Made by a program: the position numbers and the translations under genes
Assembly: GCF_000701445.1 (NCBI RefSeq)
Contig: NZ_JNIX01000003.1
Span: forward strand, 1 to 64,000
Direction: 5' to 3'
From: Brevundimonas bacteroides DSM 4726
GTDB taxonomy: Bacteria > Pseudomonadota > Alphaproteobacteria > Caulobacterales > Caulobacteraceae
Length of the DNA: 64,000 bases
Notes under the pieces: model-generated
Seen by the model: the letters and a program-made list of their open reading frames with translations, nothing else
Told to the model about the DNA's origin: nothing
Databases searched by the model: none
Shown: positions 45,409 to 56,265 of the stretch, piece after piece
How positions within the stretch are numbered: position 1 is the first letter of the stretch
Layout of the letters: the number at the start of each line of letters is the position of its first letter

Positions 45409-48400
45409 TCAGACCAGGGACTCGATCGGCCCGATCCAGGCGCGGCCGTCCGGACCGATCTGGCCGTCGGCCGGATCGTAGAACATTCGCTCCAGATAGC
45501 GCAGCGCTTCGTGCAGGTCGGAGGCCTCCAACTCGCCCGCCGCGCGGTTGAGGCCCTGCAACGAGAGGCTGGCGGCCAGGATGGCCTCGGGCGCATCCTC
45601 GTCACCGGCGCCGGCGAGAGGGGAGACCTGGATCAGGTCATCCTTGGAGGCCGACGCCATCTGCGAGGCCGCCTGAGCACCGTCGGCGTTGTCGAACGCG
45701 ATGGCGCGCTGGGCGACCGACAGGCTGGCCTCACCGACCACGTCGAAGATCATGTCTGGACCGTCCGGCGCGGAGGCTGGGGCCGGATCGCCGCCGTCGA
45801 GGCTGACGCCCGAGGCCGCGTCGCCCTGACCTTCGCCCGAAGGGATCGTCAGCGCCGCGTCCAGGTCGGCCTCCGCGACGGGCTTGACGCTGATCGTCTC
45901 CGCCGGACTGGCCGGGGCGCCCGGCGAGCGCCCTTCGGCGAAGCCATACTGGATGTAGTGCCGGGTCGCGGCCTCCAGATCGTTGCCGAAGGCGGCGCGC
46001 AGGTCGGCGTGGGCGTTCAGGTAGTTGGTCGCGCTGAAGGTGATGCCGCGTCCCTCGGCCTGGCCGTTCAGCACGTAGTGGCGCGAACCGGCGTTGCCGT
46101 TGGTCCCCAGCGATCCGATCAGGTCGGTGTGCGACGCGATGTAGGCAAGGCCGTTGAAACTGTCGGCCACCCGGCCCTCGGCCTGCCCTGACTGGACGTA
46201 GTGCAGATAGGCGCCCAGCGGGTTGTTCCGATAGGCGGCCAGCAGGTCCGCATAGCCGACCATATAGCCATAGGCGTCGAAGCTCTTGCCCGCCGAGACG
46301 CTCATGTCTTCCGGCGCCGCGCCGGCGAACCAGCCCCATTCGACCCCGGTCAGGACGTCGATGTCCGCGGCCCCGTCATAGACACGCCAGCCGCCACCCG
46401 CGACCGCCTCGACGTAGTACTGGTTCACGGTCTTGGTGTAGGCGGCGATGTCGATTCCGTCGCCGCCTGTCAGGGTATCGGCCCCAGCCCCGCCCTGCAG
46501 CGTGTCGGCCCCCGCGCCGCCGAACAGCTGGTCGTTGGCGAGGTCGCCCAGGATCAGGTCGTTGGCGTCATCGCCGTAAAGGCTGTCGTTGCCCTGGCCG
46601 CCCAGCAGGGTGTCCGAGCCCGCGCCGCCGGTCACGATATCATTGCCGATGTTACCCTGGACGAAGTCGTCGCCCAGCGACCCCGACACGGTGTCCGCGC
46701 CCTGGCCCCCGAAGACGAAGTCGTTGCCGTCGCCGCCATCGACCGTGTCCTCGCCCTGGCCGCCCTGAAGCAGACCGTCATCGCCGGCCCCGCCTTGGAG
46801 CGTGTCGTTGCCGACGCCGCCGAACAGGGTGTCTGAACCCGCGCCGCCCGTCAGGGTGTCGTTGCCGTCTTCCCCCTCCAGCGTCGAACCGATGAGCGTG
46901 ACCGGCACGACCGCGTGGTTCGGTACGGAGACATGCAGCGTGTAGGAGGCGTTGGCCGCCGGAGCCTTGGTGACCAGGCTGGAGCCCGAGCCTGACGACC
47001 ATTCCGAGACCTGGACGTAGTAGGTGCCCGCCGTCTGAACGGTGAAGGTCAGGAAGCTGTCGGTCCGCTCGCCGCCGTTGTCGCCGTTGTTGTCGTCGTT
47101 CGAGGCCAGTTCCGTCCCGGCCGCGTTCAGCAGCTTGACCACGCTGTCGAAGGTGGCCCCATCGATATCGATGGTGATGGTCGCGCCGGCCCCGACGGTG
47201 AAGGCGTAGTATTCGACGTCGCCGTGGGTGCGGGCCACGACGGTGGCGTGCGGGACGGTCGTGGAGCTGCCGACGTCGTTTCGCGCCAGCAGATCGAACC
47301 CGCCGTCGATGTTGACAGCCGTGCCGATCGTCGCGTTCGCCGTGGACTGGGCCTTGACGATGTCGGGGGCGCCTCCGCCCTGGCCGGGAGCGCCGGTGGC
47401 CGACAGGCGATCATCGCCGCCGCCGCCGCGGATGCTGTCCGCGCCGCCGCCGCTTTCGATGACGTTCGAGCCGCCGTCGCCGACGATGGTGTCGGAATAG
47501 ACCGATCCGGCCACGTTCTCGAAGCCGGACAGGCTGTCCGAACCGTCGCCGCCGGACGCGGTTCCGGCCGCCAGGCTGGCCGAGACGCCGGACCCGTTCG
47601 CGCCCTGGAACACCAGCCAATCCACGCCGTCGCCGCCAGCGAGCGTGTCGTTGCCGCCTCCGCCGATGACGGTGTCGGCGCCCGCCCCGCCGTCGACCCG
47701 GTCCGCGCCGGTGCCGCCGTTCAGGCTGTCGGCGCCGCCCAGGCCGTTGATGGTGTCGGCGCCGCCCAGACCGTTCAGGATGTCGTCGGAGCCCGATCCG
47801 TCGATGGCGTTGTCGGTGACGTCGCCGCTGACGTTCAGGCCGCCCGTCGGGGCCTGTGTCGCGACGGACTGATCGGCGAACTGGAGGGTCTCCACATTCG
47901 TGAGGACGTCGGTTCCGTCCGGTCCGCTCACGGTCGTGCGCACGCCGTCGAAGCTGATGGTGTAGGCGCTGCGGTTACCGGAATAGACCGCCACGTCATT
48001 GCCGAGGCCGCCGTCGATGGTGTCGGCCCCCGCGCCGCCGGTCAGGCGATTGTTGGCTCCGTTGCCGATCAGGCGATCCGCGCCGGACCCACCGATGGCG
48101 TTCTCGATCACCGCGCCGATGGCGATGGCAACATTGCCGGTCAGGCCGCCGACGTTTGAGAAGGCCCCTTGGCGCAGGTCGATCAGCGCGGCGTCGGCAT
48201 AGCCAGAGAAGTCGAGCGTATCGATACCGCCGGCGTCCCACACCGCGAAAATCACGTCCTGAGCCGCGCTGGTCGCCGAGTACCAGCTGCGATCAGCGTT
48301 GGAGTTGAAGCCGTAGACTGTGTCGCCGGTCCGGGTCGTCGTGTTGACGCCATACAGACGCTGAATCGCAGCGATGTCGTCCAGCAACGGGGCGGCAGAA

Positions 48401-49182
48401 TACTGCCGCGCGCCCGAGGCCGAGTTGAAGTTCCCCCCGGTGTTGGTCTCGCTGAAGTAGGACATCACCGTGTATTGGCGGGTGTCCTCGTAATAGACGG
48501 CGTCGTTGGCGTAACTGATCGTCACACCTTCGCCCGCGTTGTAGGCCGCAGGGTGCGACAGGCCGATGGCGTGGCCGATCTCGTGCGTCAGGACCTGGAA
48601 GCCGTAGCCCAGCAGCACGGGCGATGAGTTGTACGACAGGCTGCTGTTGATCCAGACGTCACCGGCGTTGGAGGTCGCGCCGCTGGAGCCCGGCAGATAG
48701 GCGAAGGCCGCCGACCCGCCCTGTCCCGAGGTGTAGTTCGAGAACAGCATGGTGGCGTTGTTGGAATAGCCGTCGCCGTCGTTCACCCGGGTGAAGGTGA
48801 TGTTGGCCACGTCCGACCAGCCCTGCAGCGCCTGGAGCGTGATCCCGATCTGGACCTCGGTGAAGCGCTCGAAGCCCTGGGTGTCGGTCGGCAGGGTCGT
48901 GGGTGCCGCCGAGCGGAAGGCAAAGGTGACGTTGGCGGACTGACCGAGGCCAGTGCCCCAAGTGATGTTGGAGCGGCCGATCTGGGCGGCCGCCTGGTCG
49001 GTAGTGAAGCTGGTCTTGCCATTGGGGCCCGCCCCGCCGCGATCATCCGCGTTCAGGGCGTCAAAGGGCGAGACGACACCGCTTTCGTAAACCGCATGAA
49101 ATCCACCGCAGCAGCTGCACAGCGGATAGCCGCCGACATCGCCAAACCCCGGCGTCGCGCCGGCACCCTCACGAAACGGCAT
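45409..49182 (-). CDS. Serralysin-like M10 metalloprotease with RTX, PPC and EGR-module tail
   Basis: The 1257-residue protein has no Sec signal. The catalytic domain (about 50-300) shows the zinc motif HEIGHAIGLSHP and the Met-turn YTVMSYFSETN, as in M10B serralysins. RTX nonapeptides follow (about 370-480 and 500-640), then a PPC-like beta domain (EYYAFTVGAGATITIDIDGA, TYYVQVSEWSSGSG) and a second RTX block (about 760-930). Three EGR modules lie at about 965-1090, then an acidic tail. Calcium folding and export by the adjacent type I system are likely. Two Cys in CSCC near the N terminus are odd for this family. ATG 49182 was chosen; TTG 49185 precedes it. Confidence 0.9.
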   Translation of the reverse strand: MPFREGAGATPGFGDVGGYPLCSCCGGFHAVYESGVVSPFDALNADDRGGAGPNGKTSFTTDQAAAQIGRSNITWGTGLGQSANVTFAFRSAAPTTLPTDTQGFERFTEVQIGITLQALQGWSDVANITFTRVNDGDGYSNNATMLFSNYTSGQGGSAAFAYLPGSSGATSNAGDVWINSSLSYNSSPVLLGYGFQVLTHEIGHAIGLSHPAAYNAGEGVTISYANDAVYYEDTRQYTVMSYFSETNTGGNFNSASGARQYSAAPLLDDIAAIQRLYGVNTTTRTGDTVYGFNSNADRSWYSATSAAQDVIFAVWDAGGIDTLDFSGYADAALIDLRQGAFSNVGGLTGNVAIAIGAVIENAIGGSGADRLIGNGANNRLTGGAGADTIDGGLGNDVAVYSGNRSAYTISFDGVRTTVSGPDGTDVLTNVETLQFADQSVATQAPTGGLNVSGDVTDNAIDGSGSDDILNGLGGADTINGLGGADSLNGGTGADRVDGGAGADTVIGGGGNDTLAGGDGVDWLVFQGANGSGVSASLAAGTASGGDGSDSLSGFENVAGSVYSDTIVGDGGSNVIESGGGADSIRGGGGDDRLSATGAPGQGGGAPDIVKAQSTANATIGTAVNIDGGFDLLARNDVGSSTTVPHATVVARTHGDVEYYAFTVGAGATITIDIDGATFDSVVKLLNAAGTELASNDDNNGDNGGERTDSFLTFTVQTAGTYYVQVSEWSSGSGSSLVTKAPAANASYTLHVSVPNHAVVPVTLIGSTLEGEDGNDTLTGGAGSDTLFGGVGNDTLQGGAGDDGLLQGGQGEDTVDGGDGNDFVFGGQGADTVSGSLGDDFVQGNIGNDIVTGGAGSDTLLGGQGNDSLYGDDANDLILGDLANDQLFGGAGADTLQGGAGADTLTGGDGIDIAAYTKTVNQYYVEAVAGGGWRVYDGAADIDVLTGVEWGWFAGAAPEDMSVSAGKSFDAYGYMVGYADLLAAYRNNPLGAYLHYVQSGQAEGRVADSFNGLAYIASHTDLIGSLGTNGNAGSRHYVLNGQAEGRGITFSATNYLNAHADLRAAFGNDLEAATRHYIQYGFAEGRSPGAPASPAETISVKPVAEADLDAALTIPSGEGQGDAASGVSLDGGDPAPASAPDGPDMIFDVVGEASLSVAQRAIAFDNADGAQAASQMASASKDDLIQVSPLAGAGDEDAPEAILAASLSLQGLNRAAGELEASDLHEALRYLERMFYDPADGQIGPDGRAWIGPIESLV
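45921..46285 (-). repeat. Three tandem EGR modules in the metalloprotease tail
   Basis: Three units of about 40 residues follow the pattern Y-x-x-x-x-x-D-L, then H-Y-x-x-x-G-x-A-E-G-R: GYMVGYADLL...HYVQSGQAEGR, AYIASHTDLI...HYVLNGQAEGR and NYLNAHADLR...HYIQYGFAEGR. The same pattern is present in glycosyltransferases and methyltransferases at 18278-18385, 19130-19245 and 24655-24870. Confidence 0.75.
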
Positions 49183-49300
49183 CAATAGCCCCGATTTTCA
49201 CGCCCTACCGGACGCCTTCCTACCGCATTTCTGAAACGGTTTCGCGCTTCAGGCGACTGACGACTTCAATTTGTCGCGAGGTTTGCGCGCCTGCCGACAT

Positions 49301-51511
49301 TCAGGCCAGATCGAGCCCTGACAGGCCCTCAAAACCCGGCTCACCACCCAGGGCCGCAAGCTGATCGAAAGCCCCGATGATGTGGTAAAAGCTGGAGGCG
49401 GGCGCGCCTTCGTCGACGAAGGTCCCGTCCGGCAGGCGCTTGTCGCGCCACAGACCGTCCGGCGTCAGGTAATGCCATAGGGCCCGCAGCGCCGTTTCCG
49501 CGTCCGCGATCAGGGCCGTGCGCTCGCCGTCGCGCGACTGGTCGGCCAGCAGAAGAGCCGCTTTCAGCCACTCCGTCTGGGGCCAAAGTCGGGCACGGCC
49601 GCTGCGCAGGCTTCCGTCGTCGTTGAGCGCGTCCTGGGCGACGCCCAGGCGTTCCGAGACACCTTCGCGCCCCCGGGCATACAGGGTTCGCGCTCGCTCG
49701 ATCAGCTCTGGGCGGCCCCGTGACAGGCCGTGTCGGGCCAGGAGCCAGGCCCACTCGAACTGATGGCCGGGCTCCACCAGACGCCCGTCCTCGCCGCCGG
49801 CCGGGTTCCAGTCGGCGTCGTAGAACTCGCGCAACCGACCCGACGCCGGATCGACGAAGCGGCGCTCGGCCAGATCGACGATGCGGTCTGAAAGGGCGGC
49901 CCATTCGCCGTCGCCCAGACCCTCCCATGCCGTGGAGGCCTCGAGCAGGTGCATCTGGGCGTTGGCCTGATAGGGATGCGACCCCGTCTCGGCGAAGCCC
50001 CCCTGGGGCAGGGCCGTCGCCAGCAGATGATCGCGCAGACGCATCGCGCGCGCCTCCAGATCGTCCCGATCCGCCCCCGCAGCCCTGGCCGAAGCCAGGC
50101 CCAGCAGCACGAAGGCGTGGTCATACAGATGGGCGGTCTCGTCCAGCGGCGTGCCGTCGCGGGCGACGAGCGCCCGGCTGGTGCCGTCATCGCGCAGGAA
50201 CCGCGTGGTCAGGGCGTCCAGACCCGACCAGACGGCGCGCCGCCACGGCCCGGCCCAGCCCAGCCGCGCGGCGGTGGCGTAGACATGGACCTGGCGGGAC
50301 TGCACCCGCGACCGGCCCGGCAGAGCCAGCGGTCGTCCGTCCAGCCCCAGGGCCTCGGCGAAGCCCGGGCCGTCCTCCAGACCGACGGTGGCCCACAGCG
50401 GCAGGGCCCGCAGCCTCAGCCAGTCGGCGAAGCGGCGCGCGCCCTGGGCCAGGGGCTCGACCGGTTCGGCGGCGAAATCCAGATGCCGGGGCGAGGCGGC
50501 GCGCACGCGCTCCACCACCCGCTTGACGTCCTGGGACCGGGCGAGGTCAGCGACCAGCACGGCATCGGGCTCCACCACGACCGCCAGGTTGCGCACGCCC
50601 AGCGCGGCGACCAGCACCCCGTCCGGCGCGCGGACCAGACAGCCGTCGGCATCTTCGAAGATGTGCTGGCCCACATCGCCTTCGCCCGACGCGGCGATGG
50701 CGTCCCAGGCCCCCATGTCGGACCAGACGAAGTCGACCGCGAGCACATCGGCCAGGGCCGTCTTCTCCATGACGGCGTAGTCGATCGAGATCTTGGGCGC
50801 GCCAGCGAAAGCGGTGCCCAGCGTCTGCACCGGCCCTGCGTCGGCGTCCGGCAGGGCGGCCTGGGCGGCGGCGAGCACGCCGGGCGCGCGGGCGGCCAGT
50901 TCGGCCATGAGGGTCCGCGCCGCGACCATGAAGTTGCCGCTGTTCCACAGGTAACCGGCGGCTATGTAGTCGGCGGCGGTCGAGGCGTCGGGCTTCTCGA
51001 CGAAGGCGGCGACCGCTGACAGCTTCTCGCCCGTCGGACGGATATAGCCATAGGCCGAGGACGGGGCGTCGGGCCGCACGCCCAGGGTCACGATCCGGCC
51101 GCGTCCGGCGGCGATGGCGGCCTCGCGCACGGCGGCGCGAAAGGCCTCGTGGTCGGGCACATGGTGGTCCGAGGCGACGAAGGCGGCCACGCCTTCAGGG
51201 TCGGCGCGCGCGATCCAGGCGGCGGCGGCGGCCATAGCGGGGGCCGAATCGCGACCCTCCGGCTCCAGCAGCACCTGGGCCTCGACGCCGATCTCCTCCA
51301 GTTGATCGAGGATCCACTGGCGGTGGGCGATCCCGCCTACGACCAAAGCCCTCCCGCCGCCCTCGGCCAGCGGAGCCATGCGCTGGACCGCGTCCTGGAA
51401 CAGGCTACGCGCATCCGACATCGGGATGAACTGCTTGGGACGCGACGGGCGCGACGCCGGCCACAGCCGGGTGCCGCCGCCGCCGCACAGGATCACGGGA
51501 TAGAGCGCCAT
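49301..51511 (-). CDS. Mannose-1-phosphate guanylyltransferase fused to AGE-family epimerase/isomerase
   Basis: The 736-residue product has an N-terminal ManC domain (about 1-350): [49 protein letters not shown] and [12 protein letters not shown]. Residues about 370-736 are an alpha/alpha-barrel of the N-acylglucosamine 2-epimerase/mannose-6-phosphate isomerase group ([49 protein letters not shown]). It probably makes GDP-mannose from fructose- or mannose-6-phosphate together with a phosphomannomutase encoded elsewhere. It is divergent from argB and links the glycan region to housekeeping genes. Confidence 0.9.
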   Translation of the reverse strand: MALYPVILCGGGGTRLWPASRPSRPKQFIPMSDARSLFQDAVQRMAPLAEGGGRALVVGGIAHRQWILDQLEEIGVEAQVLLEPEGRDSAPAMAAAAAWIARADPEGVAAFVASDHHVPDHEAFRAAVREAAIAAGRGRIVTLGVRPDAPSSAYGYIRPTGEKLSAVAAFVEKPDASTAADYIAAGYLWNSGNFMVAARTLMAELAARAPGVLAAAQAALPDADAGPVQTLGTAFAGAPKISIDYAVMEKTALADVLAVDFVWSDMGAWDAIAASGEGDVGQHIFEDADGCLVRAPDGVLVAALGVRNLAVVVEPDAVLVADLARSQDVKRVVERVRAASPRHLDFAAEPVEPLAQGARRFADWLRLRALPLWATVGLEDGPGFAEALGLDGRPLALPGRSRVQSRQVHVYATAARLGWAGPWRRAVWSGLDALTTRFLRDDGTSRALVARDGTPLDETAHLYDHAFVLLGLASARAAGADRDDLEARAMRLRDHLLATALPQGGFAETGSHPYQANAQMHLLEASTAWEGLGDGEWAALSDRIVDLAERRFVDPASGRLREFYDADWNPAGGEDGRLVEPGHQFEWAWLLARHGLSRGRPELIERARTLYARGREGVSERLGVAQDALNDDGSLRSGRARLWPQTEWLKAALLLADQSRDGERTALIADAETALRALWHYLTPDGLWRDKRLPDGTFVDEGAPASSFYHIIGAFDQLAALGGEPGFEGLSGLDLA

Positions 51512-51607
51512 CGCCGCCTCTTATCCGGTTCGGCGGAAGGCTCAAACCATCCTCCCGCGACGCTTGCTTTCGTGACATCGCCGCCTTCCCTCGCTAGGGA
51601 GCCGCGC

Positions 51608-52534
51608 ATGGACGAGACCGAACGGCAATCCGAGGAACGCGGCTGGGCGACGGCGAAGACCCTGGCCGAGGCCCTGCCCTATATCCAGGTCTATGATCGC
51701 GAGACCGTGGTCATCAAATACGGCGGCCATGCCATGGGCGAGGTCGCCGTCGCCAAGCAGTTCGCCGCCGACGTGGTGCTGCTGAAACTCATGGGCGTGA
51801 ACCCGGTCGTGGTCCACGGCGGCGGGCCCCAGATCAGCGCCATGCTGACCAAGGCGGGGGTGAAGTCGAACTTCGTCGACGGCCTGCGCGTCACCGACGC
51901 CGACACCATGGCGGTCGCCGAGATGGTCCTGTCCGGCGCCGTCAACAAGGAGATCGCCCACTGGATCAGCGTCGCCGGCAAGGAGGCCGACGTGCGCGGC
52001 GTCGGCCTGTCGGGCAAGGACGCGGGCCTGCTGACCGTCGAGAAGACGACGCGGACGAAACGCGACCCCGACAGCCTGATCGAGCACGAGGTCGATCTCG
52101 GCTTCGTCGGCGAACCGACGAAGGTCGACCCCAAGCTGATCGCTGGCCTGATCGCGTCCGAGACCGACGACTGGGTGCCGGTCATCGCCCCGATCGGCGT
52201 CGCGGACGACGGCCAGACCTACAACGTCAACGCCGATACGGTTGCCGGGGCCGTCGCGGGCGCGCTGAACGCCAAGCGCATGCTGCTGCTGACCGACGTC
52301 AAGGGCGTGCTGGACAAGGACGGCCAGATCATCCGCCAGATGACGGTCGCCGAAGCTCAGGCCCTGATCGACGACGGCACGGCGTCCGGCGGAATGATCC
52401 CCAAGCTGCAGACGGCGATGGCGGCGGTTCGCGCGGGCGTCGAGGCCGTCGTCATCCTGGACGGGCGCCGCCCCCACGCCATGCTGGTCGAGCTGTTCTC
52501 CGAATACGGCGCCGGCACGCTGGTGAAGGCGTGA
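51608..52534 (+). CDS. argB: Acetylglutamate kinase
   Basis: The 308-residue kinase phosphorylates N-acetylglutamate in arginine synthesis. It has [66 protein letters not shown] and [13 protein letters not shown], all diagnostic. ATG 51608 begins at the conserved N-terminal region; the upstream frame has no family similarity. It overlaps the following HAD gene by 4 bases. Confidence 0.96.
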   Translation: MDETERQSEERGWATAKTLAEALPYIQVYDRETVVIKYGGHAMGEVAVAKQFAADVVLLKLMGVNPVVVHGGGPQISAMLTKAGVKSNFVDGLRVTDADTMAVAEMVLSGAVNKEIAHWISVAGKEADVRGVGLSGKDAGLLTVEKTTRTKRDPDSLIEHEVDLGFVGEPTKVDPKLIAGLIASETDDWVPVIAPIGVADDGQTYNVNADTVAGAVAGALNAKRMLLLTDVKGVLDKDGQIIRQMTVAEAQALIDDGTASGGMIPKLQTAMAAVRAGVEAVVILDGRRPHAMLVELFSEYGAGTLVKA

Positions 52535-53204
52535 GCCTGGACCTGTCGCACATCGACGCCTGGATCTTCGATCTGGACGACACCCTTTATCCGCCCGAGC
52601 AGGGGGTGATGGGGTTGGTCCAGGCGCGGATCAACGCCTTCATGATCGACGCCGTCGGCCTGCCCGAGGCCGAGGCGCGGGTGATGCAACGCCAGTTCCT
52701 GGACGAGCACGGCACGACCCTGGCGGGCTTGATGGCCAACTACGCCGTCGATCCGGACAAATTCCTGCGCGAGGTCCACGACGTGCCGCTGGACAGCCTG
52801 GAGCCGAGCCCCCGCATGGCCGAGGCGCTCGCCCGCCTGCCCGGTCGCCGCTTCGTCCTGACCAACGGCGCGCGCTGCCACGCCATGCGCGTGCTGGAGC
52901 GGATCGGCATCACCGACCTGTTCGACGGCGTCTTCGCCATCGAGGACATGGACCTGACGCCCAAGCCCGCGCCGTCGACCTTCCGCCGGTTCCTGGATCG
53001 CTTCGGCATCGACCCGCACCGGGCGATCTTTTTCGAGGATACGCCGAAGAACCTCGAACCGGCCAAGGCGCTGGGCATGACCACCGTCCTGATCGCCACG
53101 GCCGAGCATCTGCAGAGCACGGGCCGCACCGGCGGCGACTGGATCGACGCGACCGCGCCTGATCTGCTTAGCTTCCTCGAACCCCTCGCCTTACGAGACG
53201 CCGC

Positions 53205-53208
<4 letters not shown>
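52531..53208 (+). CDS. HAD-superfamily pyrimidine 5'-nucleotidase-like hydrolase
   Basis: The 225-residue protein has HAD motif [17 protein letters not shown], motif [12 protein letters not shown], the lysine region [15 protein letters not shown] and the acidic motif [18 protein letters not shown]. The DLDDTLY form and length match the SDT1/PpnN-like pyrimidine 5'-nucleotidase group. GTG 52531 overlaps the argB stop, and its own stop overlaps the dapD start, giving a tight argB-HAD-dapD unit. Confidence 0.88.
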
Positions 53209-54062
<854 letters not shown>

Positions 54063-54067
54063 TCCCG

Positions 54068-54700
54068 ATGGCCGATCGCCACTCAGACGACCCGCATCAG
54101 GGGTTCATCGGCCTCGTCGCCAGCCTGGCGGAGGCGTCCGGCCCCGACGGCCTGACCATCGGCCAGATCCGCGACCGGCTGGACGAGCGGGCGTTCGGCC
54201 TGATGATCCTGATCCTGGCCATCCCCTGCCTGGTGCCGGCGCTCTACGGCGTGCCCCAGATCGTGGGCGTGCCGATCCTGCTGCTCGCTGGCCAGATGCT
54301 GGCGGGCCGGGAGGAGCCCTGGCTGCCGGAAGGCGTGCTGAAGCGCACCGTGTCCAAATCCATGCTGGACCGGATGGCGGACTTCGCCGTCAAGCGCATG
54401 GGCTGGCTGGAGCGACTGTCGCGGCCCCGCTTGAAGATCTTCACCACCGGCATCGCCGAGCGGCTGGCGGCGCTGTTCATGATCCTGGCGACCGTCACCA
54501 TCGTGCTCCCCATGACCAATACGGTCCCTTCGGTTGCGCTGGCGCTCCTGTCTGTCGGCCTGATCCAGAGGGACGGGCTGTTCGTGGCGGCGGGCGCGAC
54601 TGTGGCCGTCGGCTGGGCGACCGCCATCGCCGTCGTGGCGGGGGGATTCTTCCTCGGCGCGGGCTGGGCCGTCGGCCTGATGGCGCGCTTCACGGGATAG
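54068..54700 (+). CDS. ExoD-family exopolysaccharide synthesis membrane protein
   Basis: The 210-residue product matches the ExoD family: GLTIGQIRDRLDERAFGLM, LILAIPCLVPALYGVPQIVG and ILLLAGQMLAGREEPWLPE, followed by three hydrophobic segments (AALFMILATVTIVLPMTNTV, PSVALALLSVGLIQRDG, VGWATAIAVVAGGFFLG). ExoD was named for exopolysaccharide effects in rhizobia, but its mechanism is unknown. It lies 5 bases after dapD and 16 bases before dsbB. Confidence 0.88.
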   Translation: MADRHSDDPHQGFIGLVASLAEASGPDGLTIGQIRDRLDERAFGLMILILAIPCLVPALYGVPQIVGVPILLLAGQMLAGREEPWLPEGVLKRTVSKSMLDRMADFAVKRMGWLERLSRPRLKIFTTGIAERLAALFMILATVTIVLPMTNTVPSVALALLSVGLIQRDGLFVAAGATVAVGWATAIAVVAGGFFLGAGWAVGLMARFTG

Positions 54701-54716
54701 GGCTAGGGTCGCCGAC

Positions 54717-55250
54717 ATGAGCCTCTATCGCCTGCTGACCCGCTGGTGGACCGCATTCGCGCTCGCGATCTCGCTGGCCATGCTGGGGTTCGCCCATTTC
54801 AGCGAGCGGGTGCTGGGGCTGGCCCCCTGCAACCTCTGCCTCAAGCAGCGGGAGGTCTACTGGGGCGCCGTCGCCATCGCCCTGATCGCCACCCTGTGGG
54901 CGCTGGTCAGCGGGTCGCGGCGAGGGTCGCCCCGCATCGCGGCCTTCCTGCTGGCCGCGGTCTTCGCGACCGGCGCGATCACGGCCGGGTTCCATTTCGG
55001 CGGCGAGATGAAATGGTGGGCCCTGCCCGCCCTGTGCGCCGGAGGCGGGGGCGCGGCCGATCTGGAGGCCCTGACGTCGCTGGCGCTCGGTGTCGGCGAG
55101 CCGCAGCGGGTGGTCATGTGCGACGCGGTGACGTGGCGCTTCCTCGGCCTGTCGATGGCAGGATGGAACGCCCTGATCTCGGCCGCATTGGCCGGGTTCA
55201 GCCTGATCGCCGCCAAGAGACCCAAGGATGCCCGAGCCCCACGGAACTGA
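54717..55250 (+). CDS. Disulfide bond formation protein DsbB family
   Basis: The 177-residue inner-membrane protein has four hydrophobic segments, the first periplasmic Cys pair in APCNLCLKQREVYW, and a second loop with Cys in PALCAGGGG and VVMCDAVTWRF, the pattern of DsbB proteins that reoxidise DsbA with quinone. It overlaps the next gene by 23 bases. A DsbA-like thioredoxin-fold gene is found 2 kb downstream but looks cytoplasmic. Confidence 0.88.
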   Translation: MSLYRLLTRWWTAFALAISLAMLGFAHFSERVLGLAPCNLCLKQREVYWGAVAIALIATLWALVSGSRRGSPRIAAFLLAAVFATGAITAGFHFGGEMKWWALPALCAGGGGAADLEALTSLALGVGEPQRVVMCDAVTWRFLGLSMAGWNALISAALAGFSLIAAKRPKDARAPRN

Positions 55251-55809
55251 CCGCCGCATTCCCCTGCCCCGCCCGGGCCGGGGAGCCGTGCGAGCACGGC
55301 TGGCGGAGATCCTGCGCGTGGACCACGCCGGGGAGTTCGGGGCGGTCAGGATCTATGAGGCGCAGCAGCGGGTCTTCGCCAACGCGCCCGGCAAGGCCGA
55401 CATCGCCGCCGACATGGCCGAGATGAAAGCCGGAGAGCAGGTCCACAAGGACCGGTTCGACGCCCTGTTGACCCAGCACCGGGTGCGGCCCACCGCGCTG
55501 CTGCCCCTGTGGTCGATCGCGGCGACGGGACTGGGGACCGTCACGGCCCTGATGGGCGAGAAGGCGGCCCATGCCTGTACCGAGGCGGTGGAGGCGGTGA
55601 TCGAGCAGCACTATGCCGACCAGATCGAGGAGCTGAAGGACCGCGATCCGGACCTCGCCGCCGAACTGACGAAGTTCCGCGAGGAGGAGCTGGCCCACCA
55701 CGACCACGCCATCGAGCACGGCAGCCGCGAGGCCCCGGCCTATCGCCTGCTGAGCGCCGTCATCCAGGCCGGCTGCAAGGTGGCCATCAAGGTGTCCGAG
55801 CGGGTCTGA
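55228..55809 (+). CDS. coq7: Demethoxyubiquinone hydroxylase (COQ7 family)
   Basis: The 193-residue di-iron enzyme hydroxylates demethoxyubiquinone. The ligands lie in ILRVDHAGEFGAVRIYEAQ, MAEMKAGEQVHKDRFDAL, and FREEELAHHDHAIEHGS. It has the usual internal two-fold repeat and length. ATG 55228 lies inside the end of dsbB in another frame. Its stop lies in a short inverted repeat that may end both convergent genes. Confidence 0.92.
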   Translation: MPEPHGTDRRIPLPRPGRGAVRARLAEILRVDHAGEFGAVRIYEAQQRVFANAPGKADIAADMAEMKAGEQVHKDRFDALLTQHRVRPTALLPLWSIAATGLGTVTALMGEKAAHACTEAVEAVIEQHYADQIEELKDRDPDLAAELTKFREEELAHHDHAIEHGSREAPAYRLLSAVIQAGCKVAIKVSERV

Positions 55810-55816
55810 GACCCGC
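55800..55816. terminator. Possible bidirectional hairpin after coq7
   Basis: gcgggtc-tga-gacccgc is a perfect 7-base stem with the coq7 stop in its loop, between two convergent genes. No T-tract follows, so its role as terminator is uncertain. Confidence 0.35.
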
Positions 55817-56218
55817 CTACTTCTCCGCCGCGCGGTAGGGCAGATAGCCGCGCTCGACCATGCGGCGCAGGCCTTCGTAGGCCTCCGACAGCTCCTCATA
55901 GACCTGGCGCAGGGCCGCGAGGCGTTCGGCGTCGTGGGGGGCGACCGCGTGGCCCTGTTCGGTCAGGCGCAGCGCCTCGGCGATCCAGCGCGCGCGGGCC
56001 GACGCCGCCGCCACCGCCAGCCGCTGGAACGCCGCCGGCTCGGTGTGGCTGGCGCCCAGGCCCATGACCTGGGGGATGACCTCGCGGTTGGAGACGAAGG
56101 CGGTGTAGTCGATCTGCTCCAGATGGCCGCGCAGGCGCCGCTGCTCCTGCGGATCGGCGTCCGAAGGCTCGAAGTGGTCCCTTCGGCTGCGCGTCATGGC
56201 CGTCATCATCGTGCCCAT
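55817..56218 (-). CDS. Small helical protein of unknown function
   Basis: The 133-residue product is not recognised. It is charged and mostly helical (QEQRRLRGHLEQIDYTAFVS, ERLAALRQVYEELSEAYEGL), with no signal peptide or membrane segment. It lies 48 bases downstream of another unknown gene on the same strand, perhaps as a unit. Several nearby ATGs (56218, 56206, 56203, 56194) make the start uncertain. Confidence 0.6.
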   Translation of the reverse strand: MGTMMTAMTRSRRDHFEPSDADPQEQRRLRGHLEQIDYTAFVSNREVIPQVMGLGASHTEPAAFQRLAVAAASARARWIAEALRLTEQGHAVAPHDAERLAALRQVYEELSEAYEGLRRMVERGYLPYRAAEK

Positions 56219-56265
56219 GGCGGTCTCCCGGACGAAATCCAGACTCCGATGCTGCGCCCCATGGG

